Shown: positions 1 to 8,604 of the stretch, piece after piece
How the letters are laid out: every line of letters starts with the position of its first letter
Position numbering within the stretch: the first letter of the stretch is position 1
DNA from: Melioribacteraceae bacterium
GTDB lineage: Bacteria; Bacteroidota; Ignavibacteria; Ignavibacteriales; Melioribacteraceae
Direction: 5' to 3'
Assembly (NCBI GenBank): GCA_022181065.1
Contig: BQMY01000102.1
Location: 1-46,379 of the forward strand
DNA: 46,379 nt
Made by a program: the position numbers and the translations under genes
Notes under the pieces: generated by a model
The model's input: only the letters and a program-made list of their open reading frames with translations
What the model was told of the DNA's origin: nothing
Databases searched by the model: none

Positions 1-1155
1 TCTGTTATTTACAACCTGCTGTACTTCCTGACCTAACGCGTTAAATACACGCAATGTAACATCAGCTTCTGTTGGAAGAGCAAATGAAATATTTGTTGTA
101 GGGTTGAACGGGTTTGGATAGTTCTGTGATACCGCGTATTCTGTTGGAACAATGTTTTCAACAGCAATTACATCGCTGTATTCAAATGCGCCATCAAAAT
201 CAATTTGTTTTAGTCTGTACTCAACTGCTTCAGCGTCAATACCATTCAAATTATCTGTGAAAGAATATAGTGCTGTTTCTGTTGTAGTACCTTTACCATC
301 TACATATCCGATGGTTGACCAGTCAGAGTTAATTTTTCTTTCAACTTCAAAACCCTTATTATTAGTTTCGGTTGCGGTTTCCCAGTTAAGTTCAATTGCC
401 GCGCCTTTCTGAACAGCGGTAAATGAACTGAGTTCAACAGGTACGTTATAATCTGTAATAACAACAAAATCATCAACAAAAAGAATAAACGCGTCAGAAG
501 AAACACAGTTGATCGCGATATGAACGTTCTGGTTGTCATATGCGGAAAGATCAAAAGTATATTCGGTCCATTCTATTGGAGCTTCTTCGTAAGGTGAAGC
601 TGAAATGAATGTAAAGTCACCTTGGTTGGTACCTGTAGTTGAAACACCAACGTTAAATCTTTCAAGACCGTACTGATCTGTGTATGATTTTGCCCAGAAT
701 TTAACTTCACTATTCAATCCTAGCGCGAGAGATGGAGTGATCATCCAGTCATTATTTACAATACCACCTGATGGTACACTCGCGAAGAAAGCAATATATT
801 TTTCACCGGAATGTGCATCAGCACCAGTTAAAACCGGTTCAGTCTGATTTGGATTAAAAACTATTCCCGCCATTGCGGCACCGGAGTTAGGGAAAGTAGT
901 ACCGGTAAAACCATATGTTGGCAAACCATCACCATCAATCTGGATCCATGGAGAGAAAGTTAGAGCAAAATCATCATAAGATTCAAAATCATCATTAAGA
1001 ATTTCTTCAGGAGCCCTTGGATTATCAGAAATTACACCTGTACCAGGCACACCATCCGGTAAATATTGAACATCGGTAACTTCCTGTTTTCTCTCCTGCG
1101 CGAAAAGAGTAACAGATATTGCAACGATAAATAAAATTGTGAGGAATTTTTGCAT
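1..1155 (-). CDS. T9SS-sorted secreted protein, cleaved-adhesin-like (3' end outside window)
   Basis: The reading frame opens with ATG at 1153-1155 and stays open for 385 codons to the left edge, so the C-terminus is missing. The N-terminus (MQKFLTILFIVAISVTLFAQ) is a signal peptide. The middle has features of cleaved-adhesin or concanavalin-like modules: DDFESYDDF, GWMI-like NDWMITPSL, the LNSEVKFWAKS strand and a FVDDFVV strand near residue 255. Then comes a VELSSFTA..LNWETATETNNKGFEVER segment that commonly precedes sorting domains in this lineage, followed by SQNYPNPFNPTT, the start of a type IX secretion sorting domain. Known for the family: such proteins cross the outer membrane through T9SS and are released or attached to the surface. 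The specific substrate is unknown. Only the last part of the sorting domain seems to be missing. Confidence 0.85.
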   Translation of the reverse strand, partial: MQKFLTILFIVAISVTLFAQERKQEVTDVQYLPDGVPGTGVISDNPRAPEEILNDDFESYDDFALTFSPWIQIDGDGLPTYGFTGTTFPNSGAAMAGIVFNPNQTEPVLTGADAHSGEKYIAFFASVPSGGIVNNDWMITPSLALGLNSEVKFWAKSYTDQYGLERFNVGVSTTGTNQGDFTFISASPYEEAPIEWTEYTFDLSAYDNQNVHIAINCVSSDAFILFVDDFVVITDYNVPVELSSFTAVQKGAAIELNWETATETNNKGFEVERKINSDWSTIGYVDGKGTTTETALYSFTDNLNGIDAEAVEYRLKQIDFDGAFEYSDVIAVENIVPTEYAVSQNYPNPFNPTTNISFALPTEADVTLRVFNALGQEVQQVVNNR

Positions 1156-1243
1156 ATAATACTCCATATTTATAGGTAGTTAATAGGTTAGTGACAAAAT
1201 TAATAAGATTTATTTATAAATCAACCTTAATCCGAAAAAGAGA

Positions 1244-2434
1244 TTATTTTTTCGCCAGCCAGAGCTCAGGATTTTCATTCTTTCTTCCGTCCCATACTTC
1301 AAAATGTAGAACTTTACCCTCTATACTCTCCGCAACGTTTGCGATCACATCCCCGGCTGTCACATTCGCTCCTTCACGAACAGAAATATTATTTACGTGA
1401 CCGTAAACGGTTCTGTAATTATCATTATGATTTACAATTATAATACTTCCATATCCGGGAATCCACTCAATTGCCGAGATTACACCGGAAGCAACTACAC
1501 GAACATCAGAAGAATTCATTGCCCGGATGTCCACACCGTAGTTCACAGTAACAGTTTTAAGTTTAGGGTTTTTATTATTCCCGAACTTCCGCACAATCGT
1601 ACCTTTATATAGAGGCCATTCAAGTTTACCTCTTAGAGTCTGTAATTTTGTGTTCCCTTTGTAACTAAAGTCGGGTATCTCCTCTTTCTCCTTTTCGGAG
1701 GAAGCCAATCTTCTTGCCTCCGCTTCCCGAATCAATTTGGAAATCAGGTCTTTAATCGCCAACTGTGCTTTTCTTTTTTCATCAATTTCCGTTTCAAGAT
1801 TATGCTGATTTTTTTTCAATTTTGCCAGGAGAATCTGTTTCTCATTCCTGTTTTTATCAATGATATCAGCCTCTTTGCGTTTTTTCTCAATAATGAGCTG
1901 TTTCTGATTTTTAACTTCCTGCAAGTCTGCTTTCTGATTATTTGCGGTATTAATGGAATTTTCCAGATCTGATTTTACATCTGCGTATGCGTCATGCAAA
2001 AATTCCATGTTTTTGTATCGGAGATACATCTCATTGAGGGAGTTGGCACTGAAGATGTATTTCAGTTCGCTTCTACCCGCTTTTTTATATTGCCAGACTA
2101 TATATCGGGAGTAGGAATCTTTCAGCATGCCAATATCTTGCTCATGACTATTGATTTGACGTGTTAACTGATTTATTCTTTGGGTAGCTCTGTATTCTTC
2201 TGCCTTGAGTTCATTGATAAGTTTATTCAAAAGGAGTTCTTCTTTTTTCAATTTCTCAAGATGGGTATAAGTATTTTCTTCCTCTACCGAGAGAGAATTC
2301 AGTTCACCCTGCAATGAAGAGATTTCGGATTGCAATCGGGCAAGTTTTTGATTTTCTTTATCAATCTCCCCGGACTGGGCAAATCCGGATGAAGAGAAAA
2401 TCAGTAAAATAAAATAAACTTTTACATATCCCAT
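1244..2434 (-). CDS. EnvC-like murein hydrolase activator (degenerate M23/LytM)
   Basis: 396 residues: signal peptide (ending FAQSG), a long coiled coil of about residues 22-250 rich in K/E/Q heptads, and a LytM/M23 domain at about 275-392. The metal site looks degenerate. The usual HxxxD ligand motif reads NYGVD, and the usual HxH motif reads VLHFEV, so two of the conserved histidines are replaced; a YGH motif is still present. In the EnvC/NlpD group such LytM domains do not cut peptidoglycan but activate amidases, so a role in daughter-cell separation is inferred. The start overlaps the end of the DUF4292 gene by 13 bp, and the TPR and rsgA genes lie upstream in the same direction, which indicates one operon. 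A weakly active endopeptidase cannot be excluded. Confidence 0.85.
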   Translation of the reverse strand: MGYVKVYFILLIFSSSGFAQSGEIDKENQKLARLQSEISSLQGELNSLSVEEENTYTHLEKLKKEELLLNKLINELKAEEYRATQRINQLTRQINSHEQDIGMLKDSYSRYIVWQYKKAGRSELKYIFSANSLNEMYLRYKNMEFLHDAYADVKSDLENSINTANNQKADLQEVKNQKQLIIEKKRKEADIIDKNRNEKQILLAKLKKNQHNLETEIDEKRKAQLAIKDLISKLIREAEARRLASSEKEKEEIPDFSYKGNTKLQTLRGKLEWPLYKGTIVRKFGNNKNPKLKTVTVNYGVDIRAMNSSDVRVVASGVISAIEWIPGYGSIIIVNHNDNYRTVYGHVNNISVREGANVTAGDVIANVAESIEGKVLHFEVWDGRKNENPELWLAKK

Positions 2435-3213
2435 TCCACTATTTCCGCGTCGTTCGGATAATCCAGATTAAAAGGTCCGACAGGTTCGTTAATCTCAATA
2501 CTTCGGTACTCTATTGTAACTTCCTGCGATTTTTCTTCATTCTTAACCGTTGTGAAGTAAGGAATCGCAACTTCATCGTATAACTTGAACCGTTTATACT
2601 CACTCTCAAAATAATTTTCGTTTTCAAGATTTTGCAGGATATATTCTGTTATAGCAAGATTTTGAGTAGAAATTCGATACAGACTTTTTTTGCCGGCGGG
2701 TTTGTCAACATATGAGAGAAGATAATGATCCTCAAATACTTCATAACCTGTTGGTACCTTCCGTAGCTTGTCAGTGAGATTCACACTCCCGGCAAACGCG
2801 TCCATCAAATCATCAAATGAAAGGTTTACTTTGAAAATTCGATTAATTATATCCTCTCCATTACTACCCTTGTAAACCTTGTTTCTCAAAACATCATGGA
2901 ATACAAACGATTTGCCGGTCACCAGCGCCTGAGCCAGATCAATACCAAAAGGTCCGTAAACGCTAAATTTAATAGTATCCGGTTTCTGGAGCATTACCTC
3001 AAAATTTGCTTTCGCTTCAAACTCCGGTGAAACAACATTCATAACTCCGGTAGCTTTGAACGATTTTACTTTACGTCGGTTTGCCTCAAGTTTTTTAATT
3101 AGTCGCTCGGAAGGTAAATTTGCCTCTTCATACGCCGGCTTGGAAGGAACACAAGCTTCAGCTATAAAAATACCCAATAGTAAAATCGTGATCTTAAAAA
3201 ATCTGCTTTTCAA
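2422..3213 (-). CDS. DUF4292-family lipoprotein, LolB-like
   Basis: 263 residues with a lipoprotein signal ending in a lipobox-like IAEAC (Cys about residue 21). The body is a run of amphipathic beta strands (for example FKATGVMNV, KANFEVMLQKPDTIKFSVYGPFGID) typical of DUF4292, which I recall being grouped with the LolA/LolB fold. Proteins of this kind are candidate outer-membrane lipoprotein receptors in Bacteroidota. The gene lies between a TPR lipoprotein (ATGA overlap at 3210-3213) and the EnvC-like gene (13-bp overlap), an arrangement seen in Bacteroidota, so translational coupling is likely. The LolB role is inference from fold and setting; the window also carries LolCDE-type genes at 34.4-37.5 kb. 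Confidence 0.8.
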   Translation of the reverse strand: MKSRFFKITILLLGIFIAEACVPSKPAYEEANLPSERLIKKLEANRRKVKSFKATGVMNVVSPEFEAKANFEVMLQKPDTIKFSVYGPFGIDLAQALVTGKSFVFHDVLRNKVYKGSNGEDIINRIFKVNLSFDDLMDAFAGSVNLTDKLRKVPTGYEVFEDHYLLSYVDKPAGKKSLYRISTQNLAITEYILQNLENENYFESEYKRFKLYDEVAIPYFTTVKNEEKSQEVTIEYRSIEINEPVGPFNLDYPNDAEIVEWDM

Positions 3214-5009
3214 ATTTCACCTTTTTCAATTTTTTTGATTAGATTTTCGTTTGACTCATCAAGGGTGAGCGCCTTCTTCCAATATTCTAATGCCTTCACC
3301 GGATCAGCTTTTTTGAAATATACATCACCAAGGTGTTCCCAAACTTCTGCGCTATCACCATTTTGGTCGAGGGAAAGTCTGATAAATTTTTCCGCGTTCT
3401 CATAATCCCCTCTCTGGAAGTAAATCCATCCTTTGGTGTCAAGATAGGAAGCGTTATTCGGGTCTGCTTCGAGCGCGACATTGACCATTCTCAACGCTCT
3501 ATCAAGTTGGATGCCCCTCTCGGAAAGTGAGTAAGCATAGTTATTCAACACGAGGGCATCCGTCGAATCCAGACTCATAGCTTTTTCATAGAATTCATCA
3601 CATTTTTCAAAATTACCCAAATTATCGTAAATCATTCCAATAGTACCCCAGATTTGGGCGTTATCAGGGTCAATATTCAATGTTTTTTTAAGATAAATTA
3701 ATGCTTCATCACTATTACCCAATCTGTTGAGTGTAAACCCGTAAGCATAGTTGGCAGTAAAATCATTCGGCTGCAGATCAGCGGCTTTCTTCAGGTGTGG
3801 TTCGGCTTCCGCATGCTGTTCCTGTTGGCCTAAACACAAGCCAAGCAGAAGATTCACCGCGAAATGATCAGGAAAGTTTACCTCCGCTTTTTCCATATTT
3901 TCGATAGCACGGTCGTAATGCTCTCCATCAAAGAGTAAACCACCCAATCTAATCCACAAATCTACATTCCATTCGGCAAGACGTGTAGCTTCTTCAAAAT
4001 AATCATATGCAAGCGAATCTTTCTCCCGCATCAGATATCCCTCTGCTAGAAACGATTTTACCTGCCAGTCAGAGCTATCACTATCGATAGTTTCGAGAAC
4101 GGTCATAGCAAGATCATATACATTGCTGTCTCGCACCGCGGTGTTGAGCATGATGCCTCCTATGGCGACCTTCTGCTCAAAATTTATCGATGATTCCCTG
4201 ATCAAAGTTTTATAAACCTCTCCGGCTTCAGTATATCTGTTAAGTCCCATAAGAGCTTGAGCTTTGTACTCAATTAACAGAACATCTTCGGGGAAGACTT
4301 GAAGCTGCTCTTCGGTAGTTGATAAAGCATTATCAAACATCAGATTTTTGATGTACGCTTCGATGAGCAGTTTCTGTAAATCAAGATTTGAGGGATTAAG
4401 CTCAAGCAATTCCTCTACGGTACTAATTGTAGCTTCGATATCGCCGAGCTTCTCGTTTATCTCCGCAATTTTGACCAGCACGTTCCACTCCGGTCCAGTC
4501 TGATCGAGCAATTTTTTATAAACTTCAAGTGCTTTTGTAGGTTTATTGTTTTCGTAATTTTTGGCAAGATTATAGTAAGCGTTCAGTTCTGTACTATCAG
4601 ACTTGATAATTCTTTGATAAGCAAGTGCTGACGAATCAGGCAGACCTGCGGTGGTATATATTGTCGCTAATAAATAGTTATAATCTACATTGAGCGAATC
4701 TCCTTCTACAGCTTTTTTAGCATGATGGAGCGAATTCGCGAATCTGTCTAACCTGTAATAATTCTTCGCAAGCGCGTAATGAATACCCGGTTGTGGATCG
4801 AGTTTAAGAGCATCCTGAAATTCAAGGATCGCGTTTGCGTAACTTCCTTTCATTTCGAGCATCGTCCCGTCAATAAATTTTGACTGAGCTTCAGCAGCTT
4901 TATCCTCATTATTTTCCTGAAGTTCAACAATTTCCTGTTCCTGTATATTTTCAGAAGAGCTGCACGCAACAAAAAACAGGACAAGTAAAATTCCGGCAAA
5001 ATATTTCAT
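3210..5009 (-). CDS. TPR-repeat lipoprotein
   Basis: I place the start at ATG 5007-5009: it has a GAGG ribosome site 10 nt upstream and opens directly into the lipoprotein signal MKYFAGILLVLFFVAC (lipobox FVAC). An upstream in-frame ATG at 5039 has no ribosome site and would put a charged stretch before the signal. The mature protein, about 580 residues, is almost entirely tetratricopeptide repeats, with repeated units such as YYNLAKNYEN, YALAKNYYRL, VWEHLGDVYFKKADP and LNNYAYSLSERG. TPR superhelices hold protein partners, so a periplasmic scaffold tethered to a membrane is likely. It is the second gene of the rsgA-TPR-DUF4292-envC run, 65 nt after rsgA, and overlaps the next gene by ATGA. 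Confidence 0.85.
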   Translation of the reverse strand: MKYFAGILLVLFFVACSSSENIQEQEIVELQENNEDKAAEAQSKFIDGTMLEMKGSYANAILEFQDALKLDPQPGIHYALAKNYYRLDRFANSLHHAKKAVEGDSLNVDYNYLLATIYTTAGLPDSSALAYQRIIKSDSTELNAYYNLAKNYENNKPTKALEVYKKLLDQTGPEWNVLVKIAEINEKLGDIEATISTVEELLELNPSNLDLQKLLIEAYIKNLMFDNALSTTEEQLQVFPEDVLLIEYKAQALMGLNRYTEAGEVYKTLIRESSINFEQKVAIGGIMLNTAVRDSNVYDLAMTVLETIDSDSSDWQVKSFLAEGYLMREKDSLAYDYFEEATRLAEWNVDLWIRLGGLLFDGEHYDRAIENMEKAEVNFPDHFAVNLLLGLCLGQQEQHAEAEPHLKKAADLQPNDFTANYAYGFTLNRLGNSDEALIYLKKTLNIDPDNAQIWGTIGMIYDNLGNFEKCDEFYEKAMSLDSTDALVLNNYAYSLSERGIQLDRALRMVNVALEADPNNASYLDTKGWIYFQRGDYENAEKFIRLSLDQNGDSAEVWEHLGDVYFKKADPVKALEYWKKALTLDESNENLIKKIEKGEI

Positions 5010-5074
5010 ATATAAATAACCTCTATTATTCTTTGTCATGTTTACACACCATTGGATGACAAAGTTTCATTAAC

Positions 5075-6031
5075 CTAAAAATTTATATCATCTTCTATTG
5101 TTTCGAGCATGTTGAGATAGCTTTCGTATCGTTCAACGGATATTTCCTCATCTTCAACCGCGTCTCTAACCGCGCATCCCGGCTCATGAAAATGCGTACA
5201 AGTATTAAATTTGCATTGATTGAGAAAATCACCGAACTCGACAAAATAGTGTCCTAAATCTTCTTTTTTGATTCCAAACGGCTCAATCTCTCTGATACCG
5301 GGAGTATCAATTATCCTTACACCTTCTTCCGGTTCAGCCATAACCGCCGTTACAGTTGTGTGCTTCCCTTTCCTGTGTAGATCGCTTATATCGCCCACCC
5401 GGAACTCCAGTTCGGGATATAACGAGTTAAGTATTGACGATTTGCCTACCCCCGATTGTCCCCAAAAGATTGAAGTACTTTCTGCAAGATGTTCTCTTAT
5501 CTCTTCAATCCCTTCACCGGTTTCAGCGGAAACGAGTATCACCGAATACCCAAGATTTTCATATAATGCCCCCCAGGGTTCTATGAGGTTTTCCTCGTCC
5601 AGATCAACTTTATTGATTATTATATTTATATCAATGTGAGAACTCTCTCCGGTTACAATAAGTCGGTCAAGCAACTTGTTGTTGAATACAGGATCATATA
5701 CACTTGTAATTATAAACAGATTATCAACATTTGCCGCAATTACCTGTTCAAGTCGTTCTCCTCTGACTCCTGCTCCTTTAATTCTTGGCGACTTTCGTGA
5801 TATATAATTATGGCGATTTTCAACATCCTCAATAACACCTGAGCCATCATTATTTTCATTGAACTTTACATTATCCCCAACAATCGCAATATCAAGATTG
5901 TAAAGTTTATCCTTTTTCAGATTAAAACTTTTTTTTAACCTTCCCCGAATCGAACAGCGATACTCTGATCCCTCATCATCGATAACGTAAATATCTTTAC
6001 TCTCTACCTTATATACTCTACCGTTTTTCAT
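5075..6031 (-). CDS. rsgA: Small ribosomal subunit biogenesis GTPase RsgA
   Basis: 318 residues with the circularly permuted GTPase order that marks RsgA/YloQ: an OB-fold N-terminus, then G4 NKVD (140-143), G1 GQSGVGKS (191-198), HTT (224-226, G2) and G3 DTPG (242-245). The C-terminal zinc knuckle is complete, with C273, C278, H280 and C286 in the expected C-x4-C-x-H-x5-C spacing. The protein acts late in 30S maturation in the cytoplasm, and the 30S subunit stimulates its GTP hydrolysis. It is the first gene of the envelope operon that follows, with no terminator seen before the TPR gene. A terminator of the preceding transcription unit lies just upstream at 6049-6080. Confidence 0.97.
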   Translation of the reverse strand: MKNGRVYKVESKDIYVIDDEGSEYRCSIRGRLKKSFNLKKDKLYNLDIAIVGDNVKFNENNDGSGVIEDVENRHNYISRKSPRIKGAGVRGERLEQVIAANVDNLFIITSVYDPVFNNKLLDRLIVTGESSHIDINIIINKVDLDEENLIEPWGALYENLGYSVILVSAETGEGIEEIREHLAESTSIFWGQSGVGKSSILNSLYPELEFRVGDISDLHRKGKHTTVTAVMAEPEEGVRIIDTPGIREIEPFGIKKEDLGHYFVEFGDFLNQCKFNTCTHFHEPGCAVRDAVEDEEISVERYESYLNMLETIEDDINF

Positions 6032-6048
6032 TCACTCAGATAATATAT

Positions 6049-6080
6049 AAAAAAAGCATCCCGTTAAGATAAGATGCTTT
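6049..6080 (-). terminator. Rho-independent terminator
   Basis: On the minus strand an 8-bp stem (AAAGCATC with GATGCTTT, 6053-6080, 12-nt loop) runs into a T-rich tract. It sits downstream of the 6151-6579 lipoprotein gene and just upstream of rsgA, so it should end the 6.1-9.8 kb operon. Confidence 0.75.
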
Positions 6081-6150
6081 AAAGATTAAAATCAATTTTA
6101 TGCCTTTTATGTCAAAAATTATTTCTGCCGGATTCGTTTATTATAATATG

Positions 6151-6579
6151 CTAATTAAGTAATCGGAAATGTTTAACTGCCTGTCCACAATAAATTCTTG
6201 GATAATTTAGGAGGCGATAATCAGGATCATCAATAGAGTCATTAACATTACTTAAAAGTATTATAAAAGTTGCCGGAATTACAGTATGAGTTGCACCACT
6301 ACCATGACTACAAGATGTTTGAGGTCCTCTGTACCATGCCTGAGCAACAACAACACCTTCAACTTTCAATCTATCCAGTTCTTCGACCGGATTGATATCT
6401 TCTTTATAATCCTTAAACTTGCGAGAATAATAAATGCCCGGAGGAAAATAGTATTCACTGTTTGTATCAATTGTTTCAAGATTTTGTGAATCTTGTGGAT
6501 ACTGAGTGGCAAAATCACATCCATTCAAGAATGTCAAAACAGCTACACTAATTATAACTACCAGTGCTCCCTTTTTCAC
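6151..6579 (-). CDS. Small lipoprotein of unknown function
   Basis: 142 residues. A hydrophobic N-terminus (MKKGALVVIISVAVLTFLNGC) gives a clear lipobox LNGC with Cys21. I do not recognise the rest. It contains a Cys/His-rich patch, TSCSHGSGATHT, and a later YCGQA, so a metal site or disulfide is possible but unproven. It is the last gene of a four-gene minus-strand run, 25 nt after the FadL-like gene and followed by a terminator. Its place behind an outer-membrane channel and two other lipoproteins suggests it acts at the outer membrane. Confidence 0.75.
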   Translation of the reverse strand: MKKGALVVIISVAVLTFLNGCDFATQYPQDSQNLETIDTNSEYYFPPGIYYSRKFKDYKEDINPVEELDRLKVEGVVVAQAWYRGPQTSCSHGSGATHTVIPATFIILLSNVNDSIDDPDYRLLNYPRIYCGQAVKHFRLLN

Positions 6580-6604
6580 AATGCCCTCTCTGTGAAATTA
6601 CAAA

Positions 6605-8038
6605 TTAATACCTGTATAAAACTGTCATCACAAAATTATGCCTGGTGATATCCTGATATGTTCTTGAATCTCCCGGATTGCCGTAATTGTCACCAACACT
6701 CTCCCACCAACCATAAGCATATGCCAAATCAAACGATAACTTGCTCTGTGGGAGCACGCCCAAACCGAAGGTCAAATATTTCTTGTTAAACTCGGAAGGG
6801 TCTCCTTCAAAAGGTGAAGGTTTATAAATAAATCCGGCGCGTACCCGGGTGTTGACTACCGGTAAATTTACCTCGGCACCCAGATTGTAATTCAGAACTC
6901 CACGCATAAGAGTTTCAATTTCATCGTTTAAGGATGTTCTTTCAATGACATCTGTAAGTCCTTCTGTAAACTCCATTTGAGTGTAGTCAATGAATGTTAA
7001 ATTTCCAGTTAAAATGACCGGATTCAAACTAACTGAAGCACCACCGGAAAACTCAAACGGAGTAGCTATTTCGTAGCTGTATTCTTCTTCAACAGGCGGA
7101 TCAAACTCGAATCTGGCATCAGCAAACTCGCTATATCCGTCAACTATATACTTCTCATCTATACTGTAATATGACGGGAATTTAACCGTAAACCCGTATC
7201 TCGCAATATCTTGCATCTTGTACATTAAGCCAAGTTTTAGCTCGTAGCCGCTAAGCTCCCAATCAATAATATCATTCATGTGAAAAGTCTGAAAATCAGA
7301 GGTGGCAGCAACATCCTGAACAATCTGCAGATTTGATCCGTAATTATTCCTGGTATCATCTTCATAATATTTGTTATCACTGATGAAACTTCCGCCAATA
7401 AAGTTTATTGTGGCTCCAACAAATACATCTTTCGCCGCTTCAACTGCTCCTGCAAATGACCATTTATTGATGCTCCCTTCCTGCTCAACCGTTCCGCTCT
7501 GGTTCAACTTGCCATTTATTATTGTGGACTGATTCGTCGAACTCCCTTCCGATAAGTATAATTCCCAGGTGAGCGGATCGTTAAACCCGACAAGATGTTC
7601 AATCTTTGACGTGCTCCCGCCGTTGAAGCCATTAAAACTCATTACGGAATTAAAACTTTTACTCCTTGAAAAACCTGCCGCGAACACCATGCTTCCCCTC
7701 ATCGTTGGAAGTGGAAATACAAATCCTACCTGTCCTAAATCAGTTGAGGAGTTACTTTCGGAAGTTGAAGAATTGAAAAAATTTGTAGTATTTGAAAATG
7801 AATTGTAATTGATGCTCCCGGCAAATTCCATACTTCTCATTAACCCCAAACCTGCGGGATTAAAAAATACAGCCGAATAATCATCACTTAAAGCGTCGTA
7901 AGCGTTTCCCATACCGAGAGCACGGGCATTTGAACCAAGACCCGGATCTGAGATACGAAGCGCGTCATTAAAATTTTGGGCATAGAGAGGGACTGATATA
8001 GAAAATATCAGACTCAGGAACAACATAAACGATTTCAT
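6605..8038 (-). CDS. Outer-membrane channel, OmpP1/FadL/TodX family
   Basis: 477 residues with a signal peptide (ending LYAQ), then the family's N-terminal pattern: GLGSNARALGMGNAYDALSDD followed by SAVFFNPAGLG (about residues 34-66). The rest is alternating amphipathic beta strands ending in an aromatic residue (VLYRY), as expected of an outer-membrane barrel. Characterised FadL/TodX proteins admit long-chain fatty acids or aromatic hydrocarbons by lateral diffusion; the ligand here is unknown, and many Bacteroidota relatives have no assigned substrate. Its ATG overlaps the stop of the upstream heme-motif lipoprotein as TAATG, so the two are translationally coupled. Confidence 0.85.
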   Translation of the reverse strand: MKSFMLFLSLIFSISVPLYAQNFNDALRISDPGLGSNARALGMGNAYDALSDDYSAVFFNPAGLGLMRSMEFAGSINYNSFSNTTNFFNSSTSESNSSTDLGQVGFVFPLPTMRGSMVFAAGFSRSKSFNSVMSFNGFNGGSTSKIEHLVGFNDPLTWELYLSEGSSTNQSTIINGKLNQSGTVEQEGSINKWSFAGAVEAAKDVFVGATINFIGGSFISDNKYYEDDTRNNYGSNLQIVQDVAATSDFQTFHMNDIIDWELSGYELKLGLMYKMQDIARYGFTVKFPSYYSIDEKYIVDGYSEFADARFEFDPPVEEEYSYEIATPFEFSGGASVSLNPVILTGNLTFIDYTQMEFTEGLTDVIERTSLNDEIETLMRGVLNYNLGAEVNLPVVNTRVRAGFIYKPSPFEGDPSEFNKKYLTFGLGVLPQSKLSFDLAYAYGWWESVGDNYGNPGDSRTYQDITRHNFVMTVLYRY

Positions 8039-8601
8039 TATTTTCTCCCGCTTTTTCTACCATTGTTACTGTTTCTGGATTTACCGGGGTCATTAGGTCT
8101 GTCAGCGGAACTTCTTTTTGCGTTATTGCTTCCATCTCCCGAAGGATTGGTATTTGTTCGTTCTTTTGTTTTTGTGCCACTGCTTCCACTCTGAGTGGGT
8201 GTACCTGGGTATATAACAGGTGGTGCTGAAGAATTGTAACCTCTTGATGGAACAAAATAGCCTTCCTCATTTTCAGTGTAACCACCATCAGTATATTCAT
8301 AAACCATCGGTGTAAATCTGTACCACCAGCCCACTTCACCATAAAACAAGGCGATATTACTCAAACTATCCGAGTAGAACTTCATATCGCCGTATGTTTT
8401 TTCCGGAGAATAAAGCGGCATTAAATCAAATTCATCTATCTCGCCGGTTGAATGGCACTCCGCGCAGTCATCGGTATAATCAACTCTCTGAGCATGATAT
8501 TGACCATCAACAACTCCTTTTACTACAGGATGTTCACGAATTGTATAACACGCGGTACTCATTAAAATTAGTGACAATATTACCAGCGAATTCTTTAACA
8601 T
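8038..8601 (-). CDS. Lipoprotein with a single CxxCH heme motif
   Basis: 187 residues. Lipoprotein signal with lipobox MSTAC (Cys18). Near the N-terminus is one canonical c-type heme motif, CAECH (C46, C49, H50), inside YTDDCAECHSTGE. No other family is recognisable. The middle has an aromatic stretch (GWWYRFTPMVYEY), and the last 45 or so residues are low-complexity and basic (Ser/Asn/Gly/Arg/Lys), like the tail of the neighbouring lipoprotein at 8605-9849. A covalently bound heme would make it an outer-membrane monoheme protein; a zinc or redox-disulfide role for the CxxCH is the alternative. It begins 3 nt after the upstream gene and overlaps the FadL-like gene. Confidence 0.75.
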   Translation of the reverse strand: MLKNSLVILSLILMSTACYTIREHPVVKGVVDGQYHAQRVDYTDDCAECHSTGEIDEFDLMPLYSPEKTYGDMKFYSDSLSNIALFYGEVGWWYRFTPMVYEYTDGGYTENEEGYFVPSRGYNSSAPPVIYPGTPTQSGSSGTKTKERTNTNPSGDGSNNAKRSSADRPNDPGKSRNSNNGRKSGRK

Positions 8602-8604
8602 AAA

